Source: SABI01 sp963663665 (GTDB lineage: Bacteria > Spirochaetota > Spirochaetia > Sphaerochaetales > Sphaerochaetaceae). From it: a DNA stretch of 64,000 nucleotides. Below the pieces are notes generated by a model. It searched no databases. It was given only the letters and a program-made list of their open reading frames with translations, and had not been told where the DNA came from. Positions within the stretch are counted from its first letter, which is position 1. Each line of letters opens with the position of its first letter. The DNA is taken from positions 372,001-436,000 of the forward strand of contig CAXXKP010000010.1 of assembly GCA_963663665.2 (NCBI GenBank), in the 5' to 3' direction. Shown in pieces: positions 7,524 through 17,733 of this stretch. The translations under genes and the position numbers were made by a program.

Positions 7524-10347
7524 GCTCATAATTAGAGGAGCTAGACAACACAATTTAAAAAATATTGACCTCGATTTAGATAAAGATCAACTTATTGTCA
7601 TTTCAGGCCTCAGTGGTTCGGGTAAATCTTCTTTAGCCTTTGACACAATATTTGCCGAAGGCCAACGTCGTTATGTTGAATCACTAAGTGCATATGCACG
7701 TCAATTTCTAGGACGGCTTGAAAAACCTTCCGTGGATTATATAGAGGGGTTAAGTCCTGCAATAGCTATTGAACAGAAAACTACAAATAACAATCCTCGA
7801 TCTATAGTTGGAACTGTTTCAGAAATCTACGATTATTACCGATTACTATGGGCAAGAGTTGGAACTCCTCATTGTCCTGAATGTGGAGAAGCAATAAGTG
7901 AACAATCTATAGATCAAATCCTAGATTCTGTATATACATTACCCAATTTGAGTAAAATTATGGTGCTTTCACCTATTGTAATAGGAAGGAAAGGAGAACA
8001 TAAAAAAATCTTTGAAGATGCTAAAAAGGATGGATTTGCTAGAGTTCGCGTAAATGGGAAGATTTATTCTATTGATGATGCTCCAGTATTAAAAAAACAA
8101 GAAAAGCATACTATTGAAATAGTCGTAGATAGGCTCATTCTATCTAAGGATGTAAGAAGCAGAATGGCTGATTCAATTGAAAATGCTACAAATATGAGCG
8201 ATGGACTTGTCAGTATCATCATTCTTGATGATGATGGACATGAAGAATTGCTTACCTATTCTCAAAAAAATAGTTGTATTCATTGTGGAATTAGTTTGCC
8301 CGAGATTGAACCTCGTTTATTTAGTTTTAACAATCCATTTGGAGCATGTCCGACTTGTCATGGACTCGGTATTATAAGTGATTTCGATGTAGATAAAATC
8401 ATACCTGATTATAATAAATCCTTTAATGAACGGGCTATAGCTACACATAACCCAGAAGCAAGTTGGGCAAGAATTTCATTTGAAGCGTTAGCTCAACATT
8501 ATGGGTTTACACTCGATACACCATTTAAAGATCTTTCAAAAGAGATAATTTCAATTATACTCTATGGAGGAAGTGCTCCTATTGAACTTACCTACCATAA
8601 CAAGAAACATAATTCTACCTATACTGCACGTAGAAGTTATGAAGGAATCATTACCGAACTTAGAAGAAGGTATAGAGAGACAGGTTCTTCCCCTATGAGA
8701 GCTTGGATGGAAAGTTATATGACAGGGCAAACATGTCCAACCTGTGATGGGAAAAAATTAAAAAAAGAGGCTCTTTCTATTTTCGTGAATGGGAAAAATA
8801 TACATGAAGTAACCGCATTTTCAATTAAAGAATCTGTTCTATTCTTTTCAAATTTAACACTTACACCTACTCAGATTGAAATTTCTAAACAAGTATTGAA
8901 GGAAATTCGTTCTAGATTGAATTTCTTAGTAAATGTTGGACTTGATTATTTGACACTCGACAGAACAACTGGAACTTTAAGTGGGGGAGAATCTCAAAGA
9001 ATAAGACTTGCAACTCAAATAGGAAGTGCTTTAAGTGGTGTTATCTATGTGCTTGATGAACCAAGTATTGGTTTGCACCAAAAAGATAACGATAAACTGA
9101 TACAAGCACTTAAAGATCTTCGTGATATTGGTAATACTCTTATAGTTGTAGAGCACGATGAGGCAACAATGCTTGCTGCAGATTATATTGTTGATTTAGG
9201 TCCTGGTGCGGGAGTACATGGTGGATATATCACAAGTCAAGGGACTGCTAAAGAGTTGATGAATAATCCAGATAGTCTTACAGGAAACTATTTAGCGAAA
9301 AAATTGACAATGCCTACTAGGAGCGTTCGTAGATTAGGAAATGGAACATTTTTACAAATAACTGGAGCAAAGAAAAATAATTTAAAAGATATTGATGTAT
9401 CTTTCCCTCTTGGAATGATGAACGTTATTACTGGAGTATCTGGTTCAGGAAAATCAACATTACTTCATGAAATATTACTTCCGGCATTGAAAAGAAAATT
9501 GAATAGGCAAAATGAGAACTTCGATGGATATGCCACATTAACAGGTACAGAATATATTGATAAAGTTATTAGTATAGATCAAACTCCAATCGGTAGAACT
9601 CCTCGTTCTAATCCTGCAACGTATGTTGGGGCTTTTACTCCTATTAGAGATCTATTTGCATCACTACCTGAATCAAAAGCAAAAGGATATAAAGCTGGCA
9701 GATTTTCTTTTAATGTATCAGGGGGAAGATGTGAACATTGTAAAGGGGATGGGAATTTAAAAATTGAAATGAATTTTCTTCCTGATGTCTATGTAACCTG
9801 TGATGTTTGTAAAGGTAAAAGATTTAACAAAGAAACCTTACGAATCTATTATAAAGGGAAAAACATTTACGATGTACTTGATATGACTGTTAGTGAAGCC
9901 GCAGATTTTTTTAAGGCAATACCTTCAATCTACAGAAAGATAGAAACTCTTGAATCCGTTGGCCTTGGATACATCAAATTAGGGCAATCAGCCCTTACTT
10001 TGAGTGGAGGGGAGGCTCAAAGAGTAAAACTTTCACTAGAACTTGCAAAAAGGAGTACAGGAAAAACCCTTTATATTCTCGATGAACCAACGACAGGGCT
10101 ACACTTTGCAGATGTGAGAAATTTGATGGAAGTATTAAACAGAATCGTAGATACTGGAAATACTATTATGCTCATAGAACATAATCTTGATATAATTATG
10201 AGTGCAGATCATATTATTGATCTTGGTCCTGATGGGGGGGATAAAGGGGGAGAGTTAGTATGCACCGGAACACCTGAGGAAGTCTCTCTTTCAAAAGGAA
10301 GTCATACGGGTTATTATATAGCACACCATATCAATGAAAATAGTTAG
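7513..10347 (+). CDS. uvrA: Excinuclease ABC subunit A
   Basis: Damage-recognition ATPase of nucleotide excision repair. The 944 residues carry two ABC modules, each split by insertions. P-loops are GLSGSGKSS (32-40) and GVSGSGKST (641-649), and signatures are LSGGESQR and LSGGEAQR, with VYVLDEPS-like and YILDEPTTGLH Walker B segments. Cysteine pairs for zinc are visible: CPECGEAIS, an internal CIHCG...CPTC set, and CEHCKGDG with CDVCKGK in the second half. The ATG at 7513 lies inside the end of ispG with AGGAG upstream. It is translationally coupled to the next gene, which starts 14 bases before its stop. Confidence 0.98.
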   Translation: MHNKLIIRGARQHNLKNIDLDLDKDQLIVISGLSGSGKSSLAFDTIFAEGQRRYVESLSAYARQFLGRLEKPSVDYIEGLSPAIAIEQKTTNNNPRSIVGTVSEIYDYYRLLWARVGTPHCPECGEAISEQSIDQILDSVYTLPNLSKIMVLSPIVIGRKGEHKKIFEDAKKDGFARVRVNGKIYSIDDAPVLKKQEKHTIEIVVDRLILSKDVRSRMADSIENATNMSDGLVSIIILDDDGHEELLTYSQKNSCIHCGISLPEIEPRLFSFNNPFGACPTCHGLGIISDFDVDKIIPDYNKSFNERAIATHNPEASWARISFEALAQHYGFTLDTPFKDLSKEIISIILYGGSAPIELTYHNKKHNSTYTARRSYEGIITELRRRYRETGSSPMRAWMESYMTGQTCPTCDGKKLKKEALSIFVNGKNIHEVTAFSIKESVLFFSNLTLTPTQIEISKQVLKEIRSRLNFLVNVGLDYLTLDRTTGTLSGGESQRIRLATQIGSALSGVIYVLDEPSIGLHQKDNDKLIQALKDLRDIGNTLIVVEHDEATMLAADYIVDLGPGAGVHGGYITSQGTAKELMNNPDSLTGNYLAKKLTMPTRSVRRLGNGTFLQITGAKKNNLKDIDVSFPLGMMNVITGVSGSGKSTLLHEILLPALKRKLNRQNENFDGYATLTGTEYIDKVISIDQTPIGRTPRSNPATYVGAFTPIRDLFASLPESKAKGYKAGRFSFNVSGGRCEHCKGDGNLKIEMNFLPDVYVTCDVCKGKRFNKETLRIYYKGKNIYDVLDMTVSEAADFFKAIPSIYRKIETLESVGLGYIKLGQSALTLSGGEAQRVKLSLELAKRSTGKTLYILDEPTTGLHFADVRNLMEVLNRIVDTGNTIMLIEHNLDIIMSADHIIDLGPDGGDKGGELVCTGTPEEVSLSKGSHTGYYIAHHINENS

Positions 10348-13312
10348 CAATTTTTCTCTTAGAATTCTACTTATCTCATTAATTATAACAATTTTCCCAC
10401 TTAATTTTCTATTATCTCAGGAGATGGATTCCCTTTCATTAATAATTTCTACCATTAATGAAAGTTCTATTGAGATGCTTATAGAAAAGAGTAAATATTT
10501 AGATATCGAAGTTGGGAAAACACGAGAAGAACTTACGAAAAATCTTTTTTCATATTACGGATACAAACCCATTGAATCAACACAAATCCAACTTCCACTA
10601 GTAAAGATTAATAGTAGTGATTATTTTTATATCAATGATAATAAGAACCAAATTCTTCTACAGGGAAACGTTTCTGTTGATTTTTCTCAGAATAAACTAG
10701 TCGCAGATACAATACTCTATGATGTTGGATCTAATTATATCTATGCTATTGGAAATGTTACGTTAGTACAGATTAAACATGAGAAAGAAGAGATCATACT
10801 AGGTAATTACCTTGTCTATAATAAAAATAGTGGGGAGATTACCATGAATAGGGGGGAGACCCATAGTGTATATATCGATACACAAGAAAATGAGACACAA
10901 TTTAGATCTAGAGGAGATTTCATTGAGTTATCAAACGACCCGTTTGCTTTATCTGTCTCAAAATCTTCTGTTACCACAAGCCAAGAATCTGAATATTATC
11001 AAATAAAATCATCTTCATTGCATGTTGTTGATGGTAATGATCTATTTCTAAGTAATACTTCTTTATATCTTGGTAGAGTGCCTATTTTATATCTCCCGTT
11101 TTTTTTCTATCCAGGAAAAACAATAATCTTTAACCCCTCTTTTGGATATGATTCTATTAAAGGAACCTTCGTAAATACGACATATGAATTATTTGGCAAT
11201 AATCCCTTGATCCATGAGAGTAAAGAAACAGGGATTACTTCCTTTATAGGGAATTCCTCTACTTTAGAAAAATCGTCCTCATTGCTCTATTCGTCAGGAG
11301 AACAAGAGAACCTTTCTTCAATTGAGAAATGGGCAAAAGAAACTTCCTCCTTTGGAAGTTTATATTTAGATGCATATCAAAATAATGGTTTATTTCTGGG
11401 GTATGAGGGGAAAAATAATTTTTTAGAAGACTCGTTACATGCTAATTTGTTGGCAGGGCTTGCCTATCATACTCCATCAAATCTTTCGAACGGTTCGCTC
11501 TTTCGATATATATTTACGCCAGAACTTACCTACAAGAAAAATAAAACCTCACTTTCTCTTTCAATTCCAGTATATAGTGACCCTGATATAAAAAAAGATT
11601 ATTTAAATCGTGATATTAGAACAAGACTATTAGAACTTGCGAATATAAATACTAAAGAAGAGACAAATACCACTTCAATATCCTCATATACATGGAACTT
11701 TAGAGGATCCACCTCATTTTCATTTGATCCATTAAAACCTTATATTGAGGATATCAAGCTCAATAGGTTAAATAGTTCAGTTACCTTTGATGAACATTAT
11801 GATGCTTCAATCGGTGGATATATGATTGATTCTATGACTCTCATCGATACGAGTATAACTGTTACAGGTGAATTATTAAATTTAAAAAAGACGAAGCCGA
11901 TTGTGAGTACTCAGGAACCTTCTTTTACAGATTTACAAAACAATTTATTACAAAAGTATAACCTTTCAATCGCAAATAAAACAAACACACAGGAAAAAGA
12001 TGTTACGAGAAGTTCCTCACTTATTATCAAATATTCCATGAAGCAAGATTTCAAAGAAGTATTAGATTATAATAGAGGATTACAAGTAGATACGATTTCA
12101 ACTAATAATAATACATCCTCAATCTCCCTAAGTTCTGTAATTGGGCCACAGTTCATTACCTTTGATCATTCTATTAGATCGTTATTCACGTATGACTCCA
12201 CATCAACTAAAGAATCAAAGCAATACGAGTTGTGGTCAGATAATACCATAACTATTCCTTTTCTCTCATTACATTACACATTTGACCAGCGTCTTTATCG
12301 TAATTCAATCCAAATTGATGAGAATACTACCCAAATACTTAAAGGATTTACTGATTTTTCTTCTGATTATGTAAAAACTCACTCAATCTCATTTCTTCCA
12401 TCGTATACTATCGGGGATATACTCATAACACCTTCGGTAGTTCTCCAATTGCCGCCACTTGTACAAACCATAACACCTCGCTTGAATATGAAATATATGA
12501 AATTTTCCACATCATTCTCTTTTGATGTAAAAGAGGATGATAATGCCAGTCTTGATATATTCAAAGGGTTTTTCCTTGTTTCCTACACAAGTGACAATGT
12601 AACTCTCATGAATAACGTAAGCTATACGAAGAGCAACTTAGATTTACCTTTTTCCCAAAGCATTATCAATACATCCTCAGTTACTATTTCGTTATTTGAC
12701 TTCAACTTTATTATTAGTGGAAAAACTATTTTTGATACATCAATCTCTACTTTTACTCTTCTGAAAGGTTCTATCAGCCTACCATTTTTTGATGTTAATT
12801 TCGAAGGTTCTGTAGAGAATCAAAATATTGTAGGTGAATCTTTAAATATTTCTCTTATTAATTCATTAGATAAGAAATTATGGTGGAAGGAGAGAGTTTC
12901 TCTATCTTACGATATCAATGCAATGTATCATCACTCATTTATAGACTCATTTAGCTCATATGCCTCTATAGATTTATCGTTCACATTTGAGATTTATAAA
13001 TTTCTCTCTATAAAAGGGTCATTATCTTCTAGAAATAAAGGGCTATATCAATATGCCAATTTAGGCGAAGCGATTACCGATTTGTTGCAGTCATTTGATT
13101 TCTTTGGTACGGGAAGAACTACAACACAATTTATCATGGATTCTGTTTCATTAGGAATCATACATTATATGGACGATTGGGATCTTTATCTTACGTATTC
13201 GGCTAAGATGGAAAGTATTAACAATAGATACGAATGGACTCCTACATTACAAATTCTTGTAAAATGGAAGGCCATAAGTGATATCAAGGTTGATAGAGAA
13301 GTCAAATTATGA
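10334..13312 (+). CDS. lptD: LptD/OstA-like outer membrane barrel protein
   Basis: The 992 residues start with a signal peptide (KIVSNFSLRILLISLI core, cleavage near LLSQE). A region at about residues 85-165 has the repeated beta pattern GNVSVDFSQNKLVADTILYD and GNVTLV, like the OstA/LptA jellyroll. Next comes LYLGRVPILYLPFFFYPGKT, which matches the LptD segment where jellyroll joins barrel. The remainder is rich in Ser, Thr and alternating hydrophobic strands, as expected of a large beta-barrel. In LPS-making bacteria LptD inserts lipopolysaccharide into the outer leaflet. The cargo here is unknown because many spirochaetes lack classical LPS. The start overlaps the uvrA end by 14 bases and lacks a clear Shine-Dalgarno, suggesting coupled translation. 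Confidence 0.8.
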   Translation: MKIVSNFSLRILLISLIITIFPLNFLLSQEMDSLSLIISTINESSIEMLIEKSKYLDIEVGKTREELTKNLFSYYGYKPIESTQIQLPLVKINSSDYFYINDNKNQILLQGNVSVDFSQNKLVADTILYDVGSNYIYAIGNVTLVQIKHEKEEIILGNYLVYNKNSGEITMNRGETHSVYIDTQENETQFRSRGDFIELSNDPFALSVSKSSVTTSQESEYYQIKSSSLHVVDGNDLFLSNTSLYLGRVPILYLPFFFYPGKTIIFNPSFGYDSIKGTFVNTTYELFGNNPLIHESKETGITSFIGNSSTLEKSSSLLYSSGEQENLSSIEKWAKETSSFGSLYLDAYQNNGLFLGYEGKNNFLEDSLHANLLAGLAYHTPSNLSNGSLFRYIFTPELTYKKNKTSLSLSIPVYSDPDIKKDYLNRDIRTRLLELANINTKEETNTTSISSYTWNFRGSTSFSFDPLKPYIEDIKLNRLNSSVTFDEHYDASIGGYMIDSMTLIDTSITVTGELLNLKKTKPIVSTQEPSFTDLQNNLLQKYNLSIANKTNTQEKDVTRSSSLIIKYSMKQDFKEVLDYNRGLQVDTISTNNNTSSISLSSVIGPQFITFDHSIRSLFTYDSTSTKESKQYELWSDNTITIPFLSLHYTFDQRLYRNSIQIDENTTQILKGFTDFSSDYVKTHSISFLPSYTIGDILITPSVVLQLPPLVQTITPRLNMKYMKFSTSFSFDVKEDDNASLDIFKGFFLVSYTSDNVTLMNNVSYTKSNLDLPFSQSIINTSSVTISLFDFNFIISGKTIFDTSISTFTLLKGSISLPFFDVNFEGSVENQNIVGESLNISLINSLDKKLWWKERVSLSYDINAMYHHSFIDSFSSYASIDLSFTFEIYKFLSIKGSLSSRNKGLYQYANLGEAITDLLQSFDFFGTGRTTTQFIMDSVSLGIIHYMDDWDLYLTYSAKMESINNRYEWTPTLQILVKWKAISDIKVDREVKL

Positions 13313-13340
13313 GTACTATACAGAACGAAATAGGAGAGGT

Positions 13341-14303
13341 ATGAGTAATACGTATGTTTTTGAAGATACTCACATAATGACTAAAGTATGTGGTATTAAT
13401 GATAGAAATATTGGTTATATTGAATTATTACTTCATGGAGATATTTTCCTTCAAGGGAATAGTATCACTTTTAAATTTAGTGAAGATGTTGATCATGGCG
13501 ATAATGAACTATTTCTAAGTTTAATGAATAATTTAGTTATCTTAGCTAAAGTTCAAGAACTCATATCAGAATCCGAAATTTTTATGTCTTATCAAAAGAT
13601 TACTTCACTATCTGAGAATGAAGAGAGTGTTGAATATGAGACCACTATTGCCGTAGGTACAAAGATTATATTTCCTAAAAGTACTCGTCAGAAAAAATTC
13701 ATACAAAGTATGCATAGCAATCAACTCACTTTTGGCATAGGGCCTGCTGGAACGGGTAAGACATTTTTAGCTATAGCCTATGCCTTAAAAGAAGTTCTAT
13801 CGGGAAGAAAACAACGAATTATTATCACTCGACCTGTTGTTGAGGCTGGTGAGAATCTGGGCTTTCTGCCTGGCGATCTTAACCAGAAACTTGGACCTTA
13901 CCTTACTCCAATTTATGATGCTATGGAATATATGATTCCCACTTCTATGATTAAACGTCTTGAAGAAAACGGTGCAATTGAAAGTGCTCCTCTTGCATAT
14001 ATGCGAGGACGATCTTTCAATAATGCAGTAGTTATATTAGATGAAGGGCAAAATACCACTGTTGAACAAATGAAGATGTTCTTGACCAGAATGAGTGAAA
14101 ATTCATTGTCTATAGTTACTGGAGATATCACACAGATTGATTTACCTAAAGTAAAGAACTCAGGTCTTGTACATGCTGCTCGTATCCTACATAATGTTTC
14201 AGGTATTGGTTTTGTTGAATTCACATCGAGAGATGTTATTAGGTCTTCACTTGTCCAAAGGATTATTAACGCATATGAAAGCGAATCAAACAATGAAAAA
14301 TAA
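13341..14303 (+). CDS. phoH: PhoH-like ATPase
   Basis: P-loop ATPase of the PhoH family, linked to RNA metabolism and often found beside ybeY. I place the start at the ATG at 13341 (320 residues, MSNTYVFEDTH) because AGGAGAGG stands directly before it; an in-frame ATG at 13278 would overlap the preceding gene. The Walker A is GPAGTGKTFLA, preceded by the KKFIQSMHSNQLTFGIG segment. The Walker B is NAVVILDEGQNTT, and GRSFNNAV and SIVTGDITQIDLP are family motifs. The order phoH, HD phosphodiesterase, ybeY is a widely conserved cluster. Confidence 0.95.
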   Translation: MSNTYVFEDTHIMTKVCGINDRNIGYIELLLHGDIFLQGNSITFKFSEDVDHGDNELFLSLMNNLVILAKVQELISESEIFMSYQKITSLSENEESVEYETTIAVGTKIIFPKSTRQKKFIQSMHSNQLTFGIGPAGTGKTFLAIAYALKEVLSGRKQRIIITRPVVEAGENLGFLPGDLNQKLGPYLTPIYDAMEYMIPTSMIKRLEENGAIESAPLAYMRGRSFNNAVVILDEGQNTTVEQMKMFLTRMSENSLSIVTGDITQIDLPKVKNSGLVHAARILHNVSGIGFVEFTSRDVIRSSLVQRIINAYESESNNEK

Positions 14304-16422
14304 ACGTGAGAAACCTTTCTTATTATTCAATTTTTCATTGATTATACTAACTCTTCTATCAGTAACACTATCTGTATTAGCCCCATCACTCTTCTATCGA
14401 GATTCAAGAACTCTCATGAATGATATTAATGCTTCCTATGTTATTGGACAGATTGCTGATAAAGACGTGATAGCGAGCCAGTCATTCTATTATATTGATG
14501 AAAAAGAGACTCGTATTTCTCAACAAAGAGCTTATAATTCTACATTACCTGTTTTTAGTACATCCTTAGTAGATGCAAAAACATCTATGAATAATCTACA
14601 AACTGAATTGAAAAATAGATTGAGACAAAATGATTCTTTAGGTATTGATGAGGATATTCTTATTATATATGTAGAAGAGATAGCAACTAACCTTATTGAA
14701 CATGGGATTTTCAGTTCTAAAGAACTTAAAAAGGTTCTTGATGAGGGATATTCTTCAGTTCAAGTGAGAGTCCCTACTGGTTTTATGGAAGATTGGTCAC
14801 AAGAAATCCGTGAAATTAAAAATCTTGTGACGAAGGAAAATATTGAACAAGAGGTGTTAAAACTTCTTAATATATTAGATTCTTCTCTTAATACAGCAAC
14901 AAAACAGGTTATTGTAACGATTATTGAAAACTCAATTAATCCAACAATAACATTAAATCAATCTTTAACAGCTACACTACGAGAAGATGCAAGATTAGCA
15001 GTGCTTCCTGTAATGGTAAGAGTTGAAGAGGGTCAATATCTTATTAAAAAGAATTTTGTCATTAACGAGGATCAAATAAAAACACTAAAAGCCCTCAGAC
15101 TTGCGTCAATTCAATATAGTTTTTTACAGCATATAGGGAGAGTTTTATTCGCTTTAATTATTACCGTAACATCCATTTATGCTCTTGATATAATGAGTTC
15201 GCATACTAAAAGAAAACACCAGATAATTACCATTTATTTAATAGGGTTGATTTTAACTCAGATCCTCACATTTATTATGCTCTACATTTTTAGTGGAAAG
15301 GGTTTCTTGTGGTTAGATCCTTTTCTTCCAAGTTTTGTACTACCTCTATTATTAAGCCTCATTACAAATAAAAAAAGGGTAGGTATGGTGAGTGCACTTA
15401 CTATCGCATCCCTCATGTCATTATACTCGTTAAGCTCACTCACAACGATTTTCTTTATTGTATCGATATCCTTTATTAATCTTTATTTTATGAAATATGT
15501 CTCAAAACGAATCGATATGATATTTCAATGGATGTTAACAATTCTTTTTTCAGCATTTATAGTATGTATCAATTCTTTAATGAATGATTATTCTTTATTT
15601 GCAATGCTTTCATCAATTGCTATACTCAGTTCTAATATTTCTTTAACGTATATCAGCGTTGCATTCATCCTTCCAATTTTAGAAATAACACTTAATATCC
15701 CAACTCCATTTAGATTAAGAGAACTTTCCCTCACTCACACAAAAGGATTAGTTAGGTTGTCACAGGTTGCAGTTGGGACATATAATCATTCTTTACAAGT
15801 CGCAGAATTAGCTTCTAGTGCAGCAAAAGCAATAGGGGCAGATACACTGCTTGCCTATGTGGGAGGCCTTTATCACGATATCGGCAAACAAGAGAATCCT
15901 GAGTATTTTATCGAAAATCAAAGTGGCGATAATAAACATAACGATTTAAAAGCATCTCTTTCGGTTGCAATAATAAAAAGTCATGTAAAAATAGGTGTTG
16001 AAAAAGGAAGGGAAGATAAACTACCTGTAGAGATTTTAGATATTATTAATCAACATCATGGAAATGACATCATTGCAATATTTCTAAAAGAAGCCCAGGC
16101 AGAAGCCGCCAATGATGGCAATAACATAAAAATTGGGGAACATGATTATTCGTATAATAATGAAATTCCACAGACACCAGAATCTGCAATAGTAATGATA
16201 GCAGATAGTGTAGAAGCAGCCTCTCGTAGTATAGGAAAAGGTAATGCAGGTAAATACGAGAAGATGATTAATTCGATTATTATGGGAAAAATTGAGAGAA
16301 AACAATTGATAAATTCGCAATTAACTCTCACCGATCTTGAAGTTATTTCAAAATCTCTATTTCAAAACCTTATAGGTAAATATCATTTGAGGATAAAATA
16401 TCCAGGAGATGAAGAGGATTAG
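14275..16422 (+). CDS. pgpH: 7TM-HD phosphodiesterase, PgpH type (probable c-di-AMP hydrolase)
   Basis: Membrane phosphodiesterase. With the ATG at 14275 it has 715 residues; an ATG at 14293 is an alternative and both overlap phoH. The order is one N-terminal membrane helix (FSLIILTLLSVTLSVLAPSL), an extracytoplasmic region (about 45-300), a multi-helix membrane block (about 305-500), then an HD domain. The HD domain shows GTYNHSLQVAELASSAAKAI, YHDIGK (His534), EYFIENQ and NQHHGND. This order matches the PgpH family, whose studied members hydrolyse cyclic di-AMP. The substrate is inferred from the family, and no cyclase is in the window. It is part of the phoH-ybeY cluster. Confidence 0.9.
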   Translation: MKANQTMKNKREKPFLLFNFSLIILTLLSVTLSVLAPSLFYRDSRTLMNDINASYVIGQIADKDVIASQSFYYIDEKETRISQQRAYNSTLPVFSTSLVDAKTSMNNLQTELKNRLRQNDSLGIDEDILIIYVEEIATNLIEHGIFSSKELKKVLDEGYSSVQVRVPTGFMEDWSQEIREIKNLVTKENIEQEVLKLLNILDSSLNTATKQVIVTIIENSINPTITLNQSLTATLREDARLAVLPVMVRVEEGQYLIKKNFVINEDQIKTLKALRLASIQYSFLQHIGRVLFALIITVTSIYALDIMSSHTKRKHQIITIYLIGLILTQILTFIMLYIFSGKGFLWLDPFLPSFVLPLLLSLITNKKRVGMVSALTIASLMSLYSLSSLTTIFFIVSISFINLYFMKYVSKRIDMIFQWMLTILFSAFIVCINSLMNDYSLFAMLSSIAILSSNISLTYISVAFILPILEITLNIPTPFRLRELSLTHTKGLVRLSQVAVGTYNHSLQVAELASSAAKAIGADTLLAYVGGLYHDIGKQENPEYFIENQSGDNKHNDLKASLSVAIIKSHVKIGVEKGREDKLPVEILDIINQHHGNDIIAIFLKEAQAEAANDGNNIKIGEHDYSYNNEIPQTPESAIVMIADSVEAASRSIGKGNAGKYEKMINSIIMGKIERKQLINSQLTLTDLEVISKSLFQNLIGKYHLRIKYPGDEED

Positions 16423-16423
16423 T

Positions 16424-16891
16424 ATGGATTCACTTTTTATAGAATTTGAAGACGATCAATATTTACGTAATTTCACTTCTGATTTTACTGAAAATATTGT
16501 AACTCTTACTCGATCTTATATCACTTCTCGAGAAGGAGAAGTTTCTATCTCTTTTGTCTCACAGGAGAGAATAAGAGAATTAAATAGAGACTATAGGGGC
16601 AAAGACGAATCAACGGATATTCTCTCCTTTGTACAAGAGGAAGATAGTGAGGATTTCTTTTTTTCATCACAGGATGAGCCTATTTTAGGAGATCTCGTTA
16701 TTTCGTTGACTGACATGTTCCAAAATTGTGAATATTTTAAAGTTTCAAAAGAGAATGAACTCATACGTCTTATTGTTCATGGATTTTTACATCTCAATGG
16801 ACACGATCATCAAACTAATAGTAATGATGAACCTATGCTAACATTACAAGAAGAAATAGTGAAATATATAGAAAAGGAGTTAGGTAAGTGA
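16424..16891 (+). CDS. ybeY: Endoribonuclease/rRNA maturation factor YbeY
   Basis: Small metalloprotein for 16S rRNA 3' maturation and ribosome quality control. I place the start at the ATG at 16424 (155 residues, MDSLFIEFEDD) because GAAGAGG stands six bases before it; an ATG at 16409 lies inside the preceding gene upstream of that site. The zinc-binding motif HGFLHLNGHDH is intact. NRDYRGKDESTDILSF and LGDLVIS are also family motifs. It overlaps corC by four bases. Confidence 0.96.
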   Translation: MDSLFIEFEDDQYLRNFTSDFTENIVTLTRSYITSREGEVSISFVSQERIRELNRDYRGKDESTDILSFVQEEDSEDFFFSSQDEPILGDLVISLTDMFQNCEYFKVSKENELIRLIVHGFLHLNGHDHQTNSNDEPMLTLQEEIVKYIEKELGK

Positions 16892-17661
16892 AACTTTCTC
16901 AAAAAATCTTCCCTTTTTTTAAAAAAAGCAGTGAGCTTAAAAAATATGAAGATACTATCAACGTATCTGAAAAAAAAGAGATGATTCAAGGAATCGAAGA
17001 ATTAGAACAAACAAGTGTAAAAGAGGTAATGGTTCCTCGTATCGATGTCAGTTTCATAAGTGATACAGCGACAAAAGAGGACCTCCTTCAGACAATTAAT
17101 GAAGAAGGTTATTCTCGTTATCCTGTTTATTTTGAAACAATAGATAATGTTGTAGGTATTCTTTACGTAAAGGATATTGTGGGTATCATTCCGACAAAAC
17201 CACTTGAAATTCGTAAATGTATGAGAAAACCATATTTTGTTCCTGACACAAAACGACTTGATGAACTACTTCGAGAATTCAAGAAAAGAAAAGTCCATAT
17301 TGCTGTAGCTATCGATGAATATGGGGGAGTATCTGGCATTGTCACAATGGAAGATATTCTAGAAGTAATTATTGGAGATATTCAGGATGAATTTGATGAT
17401 GACGAAGATGAAGACATCATCGAAATGGGTGATGGCATTTTCCTTTGTGATGCTAGAACAAGTATTGATGAAGTAAATGAAAGACTTAATCTTAATTTAC
17501 CTGAAATAGATGCCGAAACAATAGGTGGGTTTGTATTTGAACAATTTGGTAGGATTCCCACTTCACAAGAAAAAGTAACATATGATTCTATGGACTTTAT
17601 TGTTCAAGAAATTGATGGACATAAAATCAATAGTGTGAAAATTGTTATGAAAAGAGGCTAG
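16888..17661 (+). CDS. corC: CorC/TlyC-type CBS domain protein
   Basis: Soluble protein with two CBS domains (about residues 45-155: VKEVMVPRIDVSFI, then YGGVSGIVTMEDILEVIIGD) and a C-terminal CorC/HlyC domain (about 175-255: INSVKIV at the end). It lacks the N-terminal membrane DUF21 domain seen in larger relatives, so it matches the short CorC form linked to Mg2+/Co2+ efflux. Related spirochaete proteins were named TlyC haemolysins, a label whose function is doubtful. The start is a GTG at 16888 overlapping the ybeY stop, with AGGAG upstream. It ends the cluster; its stop codon lies inside the terminator stem. Confidence 0.9.
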   Translation: MKLSQKIFPFFKKSSELKKYEDTINVSEKKEMIQGIEELEQTSVKEVMVPRIDVSFISDTATKEDLLQTINEEGYSRYPVYFETIDNVVGILYVKDIVGIIPTKPLEIRKCMRKPYFVPDTKRLDELLREFKKRKVHIAVAIDEYGGVSGIVTMEDILEVIIGDIQDEFDDDEDEDIIEMGDGIFLCDARTSIDEVNERLNLNLPEIDAETIGGFVFEQFGRIPTSQEKVTYDSMDFIVQEIDGHKINSVKIVMKRG

Positions 17662-17690
17662 TTCGTTGACTAGCCCTCTTAATTATTATT
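17652..17690 (+). terminator. Terminator after corC
   Basis: AAGAGGCTAGT (17652-17662) pairs with ACTAGCCCTCTT (17669-17680) with one bulged base, a 6-base loop TCGTTG and an AT-rich tail. The 5' arm contains the corC stop codon. The tail is not a clean T-run, so efficiency is uncertain. Confidence 0.7.
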
Positions 17691-17695
17691 ATACT
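17666..17695 (+). promoter_or_regulatory. Promoter of the gap-pgk-tpiA-secG operon
   Basis: TTGACT (17666-17671), an 18-base spacer and TATACT (17690-17695) resemble a sigma-70 promoter, about 40 bases before the gap start. The -35 box lies in the loop and 3' arm of the corC terminator. Confidence 0.75.
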
Positions 17696-17733
17696 AGGCG
17701 TGATATATACCTATTATATGGAGGAAATTTTTA

